The notes under the pieces: generated by a model
Told to the model about the DNA's origin: nothing
The model's input: the letters and a program-made list of their open reading frames with translations, nothing else
Databases searched by the model: none
Made by a program: the position numbers and the translations under genes
Shown here: piece by piece, positions 25,601 through 37,381 of the stretch
Layout of the letters: the number at the start of each line of letters is the position of its first letter
Position numbering within the stretch: position 1 is the first letter of the stretch
NCBI RefSeq assembly: GCF_018812025.1
Contig: NC_063052.1
Span: 12,977,501-13,041,500 of the forward strand
Direction of reading: 5' to 3'
Origin: Megalobrama amblycephala
Lineage: Eukaryota; Chordata; Actinopteri; Cypriniformes; Xenocyprididae
Length of the DNA stretch: 64,000 nt

Positions 25601-28600
25601 GAAACATGCTAAGTTCACCTACTTGTTTCTCAGAAACACAATGCTACAGCCAGATATTCTACTTTGAAAATGTGCGTTCCGTGTCAGAATGTCTGTTTTT
25701 GTTTTGGTCTCTGTGAAACCGTGTGCTGCAGTTTATCCAATAGTATTTCAGCATCACAAGTTGCCAGTTGGCGGAAAACACCGCATATTGCAGCCATGGA
25801 AACCAGCAAACAAACTGGGTCAGAGAGTCAGGCAAAAACGTCAGCTGCGCGTTCTCGCTCTCTTCTCTGTCACGGTGAAGTGAGACACACCCGCGCGGGT
25901 GCCTCCTCTCTCTCTCTCTCTCGTCTCATTCGCTCCGGTTAAGTAATGCTTGTATTGTGCATAATTTTAGTCATTTCCACAGGTTTCGCGCTCACACCAA
26001 AAGCGCGCGCACCACTGATCTATATTAGTGAAGCGAACAAGCCAAGCTCGGTCTCAAACAGAGACAGAAATCAAACAGAGTCACAAGTACCAAAAATAAG
26101 CGCCTTCCTGCGCTTAAACTGTCAAATACATACAAAAGTATGTCAAAACCAGCGGCACAGGCAATCTTGGCGAGTATACAGATAAACACAGTCAGTTTTG
26201 AATCGTTAAATAGCTAAGAAAGTGAACCCATGTCATGTGTAACAGTATTGGGTCCGTTGACTCTTAAAGGGACAGCAGTCCAATATTCCTGCTGCTGTCT
26301 GTCATGTTAATCAAAGAACAAAAGACAAAGAAAATCACGTTCTGCTCTTGACTGAATACGTTTTATAACTTTAATGGTAAGAATTATTTGCAATAAAGAC
26401 TACAGAAATTAAGGTAACCAATGCAAAATAACACAATGTGCATCTCTACTAAAAAGCCTCTGAATCCATCTAAATATCTCTATGAACAACAGCATATCAA
26501 AACAGATAAATCAACTCATCAGCTTACAGTGTTTAAGTCTCCTCAGCTTTCATTGTCAATTGCGCTCCCTATTGTTGCCGGCAACCATATGCTGTAAAAG
26601 CTGGCAACCCGCGTCTTTGAACGAGGGGGCGGGCCAAACAATATTTTGAATTTGGACTGCAGTACCTATTTTGAACACTGGGTGTCATTCCTACACAGAG
26701 CCCCTTTAAATGGCTTCTTGAACAATAAAAAATGTAGGGAGGGACTTGATTTTGTCTGTGGGGAATAGAGTGCCTCAGGGATGGCGCATTTTTGTAGGCA
26801 AAACCCGGAAGCGAGTTAGCATTTTAGGACTTCCGGTTCCAACGCCGTCAAGTCTATGGGTTTTTGCTAAATCGCCTGAAATAAGGTCTGTGGTTAACAA
26901 AGCCTCTAAATACTTTCACGTTTTGATCTATGACATAAAACACACCAGTTATAACCCGCTTGTGATTTTTTTTTTTAAAACTTTTACTGTGTCTTAAAAT
27001 CGGCGGTTGCTAACAAATTAGCTAGGACAAAGGACTACTTCCTTTGGCGGGCACTTTGAGACGTCATCATGACAAACAGGACATTTGGACAGCATTTCTC
27101 ATGAAAAAGTGGAAAAGTATTCATAACAGCACAGATCATAATCAGCGAGCATGTTTTTAAATAAAGTTGTTTTTTAAATAAAGTTTGAGGAAGTTTGCTG
27201 GTGTGCTGTAGTCCGTTTATAGCCTACTGTTAGCCTTTTATATCTGACGGACTTTATTTAGGCTTCAAAATCTATAAATGTTGTGTTAACTTGTAAAGAT
27301 TATCTTGACAGACAAAACGTGTAAGTGTCATAACCCTTTGTTAAACACAGAGCTTATTTTCTACGATTTTCCAAAAGTCTATGGGAAAAATGCATAGGCT
27401 TTCGATCGAGGGAACCCGTGCGCAGATAACTTCCGGGTTGGCCTACAAAAACACGTCATCCCTGGGGTACTCTATAGAGTGCTGCTGGGATGACATCAAA
27501 ATCCAGAAGATTAGTTCGCCACTGGTTCCCTCAAGATTTTCCTATGAGGTTTTATAATGGGGGGGTTTTCAATTTATGAGTAAAATAAGGAATGTTGTCA
27601 ACATAAGTTGATGATACTTGAACGTTTTGTTCTACAGCGTAAACTGCACACACTCACTCCTTAAACGTTCTAATCTAGTCACTTAAAAATAACAGCTTCA
27701 AAATTCTCATTTTTGATATGGGTGTGTAATTTACGCTTTAGAGCAAAACGTTCAAGTATCGTCAACTTATGTTTACCACAGACGTTATTTTACTCATAAA
27801 TTATAAAACCCCATGGGAAAATCTTTAGGGAACCATTCACCTTCCGGGTTTTGACATCATCCCTGCAGCACTCTATTGATTGCATTGTTGGATGGTTGTG
27901 GTTTGCTATTGGTGGATGTCATTTGAGTGACAGCTTGCCCCGCCCTCGCGCCAGTAAACATGTCATCAGAGAAGAGAAGATTATTTTGATTAAATGAGGG
28001 CAAATAATTTAAAAAAAAATATGTGCATGGATAAATCATTTATAATAAATACTGCAATATTCCATAAAAAAAACACAAAAAAAACAAGAATTGTTTCTTT
28101 AAAGTCACCATAAAAATCAATTATGGTGACTTTAAAGAAACATTACAGTGTTTCAGTTTGAAATGTCGTTACCCAATACTTTGAGGCAGAGGACAAAATG
28201 ATTTATATCTTGCTTGTTGCAACTTGCAACATTGTACATAATATTTTTCTGCATAGACCTGTAGATAATCAACAAGGAAATCAACAGCTGAAAACAACCC
28301 TATTTTACAGCCAGTTGGACACATTTTAGGACTTGTAAATTGAATCTCATTAATCACAATTTAATTGCACATCGATTTTGGCTGAGAAATTAACCTCAGT
28401 AGATTTAAGTCATTATTGTGTAAAGCATCAAATAGACCTTACAAAAGTAGCTTCAGAAAGAAATATTTTATTTCAACATTGTTATTACACATGAACTTTT
28501 GGACCATGAGGTTGAGTAAATGATGACTGAAATTTCATTTTTGGGTGAACTATACCTTTAATTTTTTTTAATTAATATGGAAATATGAAATTAATTTTTA

Positions 28601-31600
28601 AATAAAATTACACTCTAAATAATAAACTAAAACTGCCAGTAGGTGGCGGTAAATGTCTTAATGATTAAGTCATTCATTCAAACGGCTGATTCATTCAGAA
28701 GTGAAGTAAATGGTTCAGGTTTGTTGGACTTGAAGCGGCGCTACACAGAATGATCAGTGTATGACAGCAAAGTAGAGATCAGATGGCTCTGTTTGCGATC
28801 TGTGTAGCGCTGCTTCAAGTCCAAGAAGTCTTATGAATGGTCCTCTGAATCATTGGTTTCACTCGGTTCGTTCGGTTTCGTTGGCAAAATTGGACAAAAC
28901 AGACAATATTGAGTCTAAAATAACACAATATTAACTTATTATTTACTGAACGGTTGTATAAAATGCTATCGCGTTTGCACTCATTATATTTGGGACAAAA
29001 ACAGCACTTGTGTAATATTGCACTCGTTACTCGTGTGATATTTCTTAACTCATATGATCTAATATGAGACAAAAACTCAACGGGCATTTTTACCCCAATA
29101 TCTTGAATTTTAGAGAATTTTTTGACTGCATTTTATAGGCTCCTTCACATATTGAGTTGTTGCCCTGCATCATATCAACTGGGGCGGGGCAAGTGCGTTA
29201 AATGCGTTAAAAATTATAAATCGACAGCCCTAATTATAGTATTAATCAAAAAACAATACCACAAGTTAAACAAAAAATTACTTATTATTATTCTATATCA
29301 GTGTTATTTTTTTGCGGTGGTGGAAATTAGTATTCAGAATTGTGAAATTTTAACTGACATTGATATCTAGACTGATTTGGTAATGTTGCAGTCATATTCT
29401 GGACATTAAATGCTATTGGTTGAATAATATCCATTCGCTGTCTGCGTGACTTTCTTATGCAAGATGCACCTGTATAATATTACTAAGTGTGAGCACATAA
29501 ATATACAGTTAGACATTTACTGGTGCATATTGTTTGAGGTCAATTTTAGTGCTCGCTGTCAAGATACCCACAGCTGTTTGGTGTAGCTAATGAATAGAGC
29601 ATGCCTGGCGCACAATCTCATTGGCCAGAAATCTCTCTCTCATTCAAAGGAGCTACGCAGATGTTGTGCCAACAGAGTCAGGCATGTTTGAGATGATCTT
29701 AATGTCCCAGACATGTTGGAGAGTGTCTGATTTGGGCCGCTGACATTATCTCTTGACCTTGGAAGGGTCTGATCAAGTTTCAAACATATGAATATCATTC
29801 AAGTTGATTAAAAACAGATCTGTGCAGAAATAATGCAATGCATGCCAAGGATAATCTCAAAGCTGCTCCAGGAAGCGATCATGTGCTCCACATTAATTAT
29901 CTTTCTTTCCTTCCTTCTCTCATTGAAGGTTCATTGCATCAGTACAGAGTTCACCCCACGGAAACACGGCGGAGAGAAAGGAGTTCCGTTCCGGATCCAG
30001 ATCGACACCTTTAAACAAAATGAAAGCGGAGAATATACTGAGCACCTGCACTCTGCCAGCTGCCAGATCAAAGTCTTTAAGGTGACGTCACATGCATGCA
30101 AGCATGCATCAAATACAAGGAAATGTATATTTGGTTACAGACCTCAGGTTTGAATTCATACCCCCTTATTTTTACTATACTGAATGATTATGTTGTTAGA
30201 AAGCTTGTTTTAAATCATTAATGTGACATTGAAGTCTTCAGGATGCACTAAAGTGTTTCATATCTTGCTTTAAACAGCCAAAGGGAGCAGACAGAAAACA
30301 AAAAACGGACAGAGAGAAGATGGAGAAACGGACTGCGCAAGAGAAAGAGAAATACCAGCCCTCTTATGATACCACTATTTTGTCAGAGGCAAGAATATTT
30401 AAGTAACATTTTGTTGGCTTTTTTGTTTCCCTACACAATTATACGACAGTGATCTTGATCTTTACACTGACACCTATTGGTGTGGATGTAGAATCGCATA
30501 AAAAGTGTTGGCTACTGATTGTACGAATAGCCTATTCATAGATGTTTCACCTGTCTGATAATAAGGGGTTGCTGAGATAAAGTTAAAAGTATTCAGCTGG
30601 TCATGTTACAGTCAGCATATGGCAGGAATCACCTTATGTCGAATTTAATATCTCAGGCCTAAAATAAACTGACTGGAGTCTTCATCTTGTGTCAAAAAGG
30701 CTTGCTGCGGTAGTCAGTGTTACATGGTGTTCGTACACCGATTGCATTATTTGCCCATCGCCACTAGTGCCGTTTTGCTTTTTAATAGAAATAAAAATCA
30801 TAAAGTTCAGTTCAATCGACACTACAATTATAAACTGAAAGCATCTCTGCTCCATATACAGCACGAGCTGCAGAGTCGCAGCACAGTGCAGCAGGAGTCA
30901 GATTTCACACGATGAGAGTAAGAAGAGATGACTGACAGGACGATGGACAGAGGATTTGGTGCGTAACAGATCCTGAGCGTCATTGACAAATATCTTATCT
31001 TGTAAAATATGCGGTCAGTACCGCCAGAGTACGTGTAATCGCGAATTCGAAAGCGAATGCGTATCCAAAAGCGATTTCAAATCCCCTTATACTGATGCAT
31101 GCAAATTATATACAATAGCTCCACCCCCCCAATCCCTCAGTGTTATCGGTAATACCGGTTTATTTAGCGGTGTGACAATTTCCTCACTGTGGCATCCCTA
31201 ATGTCAAAGTACATCTTTTTAAACATAGTTTAAATACTATTCATTTCTATAGGATTGAAACTTTTTAGAGTAAGAATATATACCACTTACATAACCTGTA
31301 TCTAGCAAGTAACAAATCACGGTTCATGGCTGTGACGCATAAATTGGTTGTAAAAAAAAAAAAGAAGGGACGAGCCCTTAAATGTGCTTTTCCTGAACTT
31401 CCTGTTTCAGTAGGAAAAATGCCAAAACACAAACTGTTTTTTTTTTAGGTATTTAATTTTAAAAAAGACTTCGGCTGCATCCGAAATCGCATACTTCCCT
31501 GCTATATAGTAGACGAAAAACAGTATGTCACAAAAGAAGCATGTCTGAATTCACAGTACTCATAAAAGAGTTGGCAAAATAATACCCGGGTGACCTACTT

Positions 31601-34600
31601 CTTCTGAAATGTGCATACAATGGACACTTTACTATCCCATGAGGCAACGGGAGAGGATTTGTGAATGACAGTGAAGCGACGTAACTGACGCTGGTAAGTC
31701 ACATGAGAATGACGTCCGGATTACATTCATACTACTCGCACTCGTAACATACTTGTTAGCGGTCGTGAAGTATGCAAAGAGAGTATGCGATTTCGGACGC
31801 AGCCTTTGTGCTCTTTTAACTTGATTCAGATATACATGCGTGTCTGTTTGACTAACGTGTTCACTTGGGTGTGTTTGCGTAGACTCGATTGGAGCCTGTG
31901 ATTGAGGAGGCTGTGGAACATGAGCTAAAGAAATCCAGCAAGCGGACACTTCCTGCAGACTGTGGAGATTCCATCGCCAAAAGCAAGAGAGGAAGTGTAA
32001 GCGCCCACTCATCTCTGTTCAGTTCACTCATGCTAGACTCCAAAACTTTGTCCATATTTGTTTGTAGATCATTGTGTGCTGGGTCTAGGGCTGCCCCCTA
32101 ATAGTCGACCAAATGTTAATTGATGAGTTGGGTTGATTGCAGAAAAAATACTCCATTACCACGGCCGGTATGTGTGTGTGTATGTGAAGTATACATGCCT
32201 TTAGAATGGTACGGGAGGAGTGCTATTTGTAGTATGTGGTGTTTGAGATTTTTGGATTTAGCTGATCTTGTTATACATTGTAAATATTGTACAGTTTTTG
32301 TTTATTTTACTTTTTATTGCACATTTATTGTGGGACTTTCCCCGTGTGGCACCAATAAATCACCCTCAAATCTTACTCGGCGGTTTCCCTCATCACTTCT
32401 GGTCTCCATCAGCCGGTGCAATCTTAACAAGGACATTGTCATGTCACTATCAGTATCCCAATGTGGATTGAGCCAGGGTCCCTACTGTACTTACCAGTGC
32501 CGAAATTTGTGTACATTATATACTGATTCACGACCTAGGGAGCTGATTGAGATGCACCACCTAGATAAATGTGCACTATCCAAGTGTTCGTGTGTCTATA
32601 AACACATCCACTATATTGCAGAGATGAGAGTCAGCATCGTCAACTTCAACTTCAGAAAACAGTAGTTTATTAATACATTATTAAAATGTCTCCTTTCGGT
32701 TTTTTTCTGACACAGAATTGATATTTTAAAGGCTCAATGTTACATATAATATATAATATTACACATGCATTAATATTATAAACATGCGACTAATGGCTTA
32801 AATGAACAAACACCAGTCTTTTGTTGGGGGCAGCCCTATCCAGGTCGTCTAACATCAGAGCTCTACACTAACATTTTTATTTAGGAGCACTTTTGACTTC
32901 TCTCATATCTCTCTTTCTCCCATTGTAGTGCTCTCCATGGCCAGATAATGCGTACGTCAACCCCAATACAGCAGCTACACCGACCTTCACCTCCAGCACA
33001 AACACCTACAGCACTAGCAGCACAGTACCAGACAGGTGAAGCATCTCTGTGTTTCCTTTACAAAATGCCATCAACCACGGTTATGCATTGTCTAAGGCTT
33101 TTACTTTTTGTTTTTAGTGAGTCCTCTTCACCTAACCACCAAGGGGATCTTGGTAGCCTCATGTCTGTGGAGGTTAGCATATGTTTGTATATCATATTTT
33201 TACTATTTTGCCTTAAAGATGCACTTTTTTATGTTGCATCTGACCAGAGCTAAATCAGCTTTTATTAGGCTACTGATGTAGCTAAAGGTTTTGTGCAAGA
33301 TTAAATAAACAGGGCAAATTAACATGAGACCGCAATCCCATAAAAGCATTGATGGAAGTAGGGCTGCAACGATTAATCGCGATTAATCGTTTGCAAAATA
33401 AAAGTCTGTGTTTACGTAATATATATGTGTGTGTGTTCTGTGTATAATAATTATGTATATATAAATACACACACATTCATGTATATATTTAAGAAAAAAT
33501 GTTATATTTATATATAAAATATTTATGTTTATATGTAATATATATTTATAATACATGCATATATTTCTAAACTTTATACCTGTATGTGTGTGTATTTATA
33601 TATACATAATTATTATACACAGAACACACACATATATTACATAAACACAGACTTTTATTTTGCAAACGATTAATCGCGATTAATCGTTGCAGCCCTAGAT
33701 GGAAGTGGATAGTTCTGCAGCTGATAAATGAGGGTTTGTGCAAGCTGTTAGTAAATCTGGCTCTAAATCTGATATGGATGTGCATAATTGTTAAAAAAAA
33801 GTACTACATATTACTACATATTAAATTGCACCTTAAATTTGCAATTACACTTTTAAAATGAAAATAATTAAATCTTTGAACTTTTTTGCAGTCTCTGAGT
33901 CCCACAGCCTCTATACAGGACACACAGAAGTGGCTCCTTAAGAACAGATTCAACTCATACAGTCGTATTTTCACCCATTTCTCAGGTATTTACACATGCA
34001 CATGAACAGTTTTTGTTGCAAAAATGAAACTACACCAGGGCTGGGTAAAAATATCGGTCTCCTTTTGTGATCCTGATATCGATTTTTAATTGAATTTTTA
34101 TTTTAAATGAGCTGTACGTAAAAACAAACGTACAACAATATTCTGATTCACAAACAAATGACTCTTATGAACTGGATCTTTTAATGAATGCTTCAAAAAG
34201 ATGAGTTTCCAGATGGAATCAGTCTGAAACACTTGCCTGTATAATTAACAGACAGAATCTCTTCCAAACGTAAACAAAGTGGACATTACAAGAGAAATAT
34301 GAAATCAAACTGAATCAGAATTGGAATTTAGTGGCATTGGGAGTTTCTGAATCAGAATTGAATCACTATAGTGAAATGTCTATACTCAGCCTTAACAGAC
34401 ACTCAACATTATACTGAAAGTAGTTAATATTGAGATTGATTGATTTAATATGAGTGTTTTCCCGTCTTAGGTTCTGATCTACTGAAATTAACTCGTGAGG
34501 ATTTAGTCCAAATTTGTGGAGCAGCCGACGGAATCAGACTCTACAATGCACTTAAATCAAGGTACGATAAAAAAAGAGTGATGCTAAATATAATTGATGT

Positions 34601-37292
34601 GTTTTCTTACAATTATGAAAGAGTAAACTGAAGAATTTTGTTTACATTGTGTGTGTTTATGTTCCTGTACAGAGCGGTGCGTCCCAGACTCACAGTCTAC
34701 GTGTCTCTGGAGGCGTCTCAGAGCGAGAGCCCTCTGCTGGGGAAACGGGGCCACTGCAAAAACGGCGAACACAGCAGTCCCACATCCATACCTGGTATGT
34801 AAATATCAATCATGGAAACTTACACATCCATTCCTAACATGCCAGAATCACAGAGCATCTGTTGTTTTGCAGTGCAGCATCATTCAGCAACACAGAATTG
34901 CTTGATCAATAATATTGATGAACCAAAATGTGCTCACTTCCTTTTCCTGATGCACTATATACCACATGATGTGAAAACCATAAGCTGACACTTTATTTAT
35001 TTATTCATTTATTACACTGATGACAGTTGGGAATGTTAAACTAATTAACATTAATGAACCTTATTCTAATGATTACTGAATTCATAGGAATTTGAGCATA
35101 AGTGTTACACATTTGGCTATTATATTACAGTACTTAAACTATTTGAAAATTGTTGGACAGACATGAGAGACAAACTAGTTTGGGGATTTTTTTTTTTTTT
35201 TTTATTCAGCAAGCATGCACTAAATTACAAAAAAAAAATCTAAATCTAATAAATGCTGTTCTTTTGAACTTTCTATTCATTAAAGAATCCTGAAAAAAGT
35301 CAGTTTCCACAAAAATATTGAGCAGCACAACTGTTTTCAACATTGATAATAATCAGAAATGCTTCTTGAGCAGCAAATCATCATATTAGAATGATTTCTG
35401 AAGGATCATGTGACACTGAAGACTGGAGTAATGATGCTTGATCACAGGAATAAATTACATTTTATGTCATTTTAAAAATTATTTTAAATTGTAATAAGAT
35501 TTCACAGTATTACAGTTTTACTGTATTTTTGGTTCAATAAATGCATGATGAGCACAAGTCAGTGAACTGGTGAGACTTTAAAAGAATTGAATAAACATTT
35601 AAAAAATCTTACCAAACCCAAACTATTAAATGATAAACATGCAGTAAAAGCCACAATGAGAAAAAACAATATATTCGTCATTTATTTATGTAGTACTTCA
35701 TACAATACATCATGTTTAAAGGGTTAGTTCACCCAAAAATGAAAATTCTGTCATTTATTACTCTCCCTCATGTCATTCTACACCCGTAAGACCTTCGTTC
35801 ATCTTCAGAACACAAATTAAGATATTTTTGATAAAATCCAATGGCTCAGTGACAGCAAGATAATTTACACTTTCAAATGCCCAGAAAGCTACTAAAGACG
35901 TATTTAAAAAGTTCATGTGACTACAGTGGTTCAACCTTAATGTTATGAAGTGACAAGAATACTTTTTGTGCACCAAAAAAAACAAAATAACGACTTTATT
36001 CAACAGTATCTAGTGATGGGCGATTTCAAAACACTGCTTCATGAAGCTTTATGAATCTTTTGTTTCGAATCAGTGGTTCGGAGCACGTATCAAACTGCCA
36101 AAGTCACGTGATTTCAGTAAAAGAAGCTCCATTATGTCAAGTGTTTGGAAATTTCAGTGGTTCACCACTGGGGGGCGTGACTTGATACACAGTTTGATAC
36201 ACGTTCCGAACCACTGATTCGAAACAAAAGATTCGTAAAGCATTAAGGTTGAACCACTGTAGTCACATGCACTGTTTTAAATATGTTTTTAGTAGCTTTC
36301 TGGGCATCTGAAAGTGTAAATTATCTTGCTGTCACTGAGCCATCGGATTTTATCAAAAATATCTTAATTTGTGTTCTGAAGATGAATGAAGGTCTTACAG
36401 GTGTGGAACGACATGAGGGTGAGTAATAAATGACAGAATTTTCGTTTTTTTGGGTTAACTAACCCTGATGTATTGTATAAAGTACTATATAAATAAATGT
36501 GGCTTGACGGCAACAAGACCACAACTCACATCCGACACCGTTCTCTCTACAGCCACTGCTAATAAGACTTATGTAGCACAGTTTAACCTCTGTGGTCAGA
36601 CCAAAACTCATTTACCAAGAAAATAATCAGGTTACCTAATTACTGTAAGTCTAAAAGTATGAATTCTGCAGACATTCACAGTTAATTCGAAAAATACTTT
36701 TACTACCGTTGTATCACATAGCATCACAGCCTGATGTAAAATTGGGCAACACTTTATTTTAGTGTCCTTGTTACACAGTAATAATAATTTAGGTTTTGTC
36801 CTGTGAAGTGTTCAATCCTCTGTCATCATTGGTATTGTTTTAAAGCGTGTCTGTGTTTGTGTTTAGTTTACCATGCTCTTTACCTTGAGGAGATGACCGC
36901 TTGTGAGCTTACTAGGAAAATCTCCAGTGTCTTGGCGCTGCCGCTGGTCCACATCAACCAAGTCTACAAACAGGGGCCGACAGGGATACACATACTACTC
37001 AGTGACCAGGTAAACACTGACCTGCTTCAGAGATTCTGACAGCAGCCTGAAACAATCTCTTCTCTCTTCCTGGTATCAGGTGGCGCTAATAAGTTGGCCA
37101 ACCATGTCTCCTCGTTTGAATAATGTTTTGCATCATGCCCCAGATAAAACACACTTCACTGTGGACTTTTTTTTGTTCTGTTATCATTTGCCATGAGTAA
37201 GTGGGTCATATCAGTGAGAAACATCATGTGACTGATTTGTCTTGTGAATGGTAACATCATGTATTGTTGGAACAGCATGAACCAATAGAAAG

Positions 37293-37381
<89 letters not shown>

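Noticed and set aside
25528..26709. Possible CpG island or promoter inside UBP1 intron 5
   Set aside because: The CpG-rich text is bounded by TTAA and AGGGGCTC inverted ends, so it belongs to a mobile element.
30278..30412. Exon 7 of UBP1 continuing to a stop (truncated isoform)
   Set aside because: The extension EARIFK and stop is unlike any family member, and the GC donor gives a clean join to exon 8; a retained-intron isoform remains possible but unsupported.
30930..31201. Possible hAT element ending GCATCCCTA at 31201
   Set aside because: The right-end word fits, but no matching left end was found in the intron, so it cannot be delimited.
32120..32665. 181-codon open frame inside the hAT-like element at 32086-32838
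   Set aside because: It shows no zinc finger, DDE or other domain, is Cys/Val-rich from a GTGTGT stretch, and lies wholly within a non-autonomous element.
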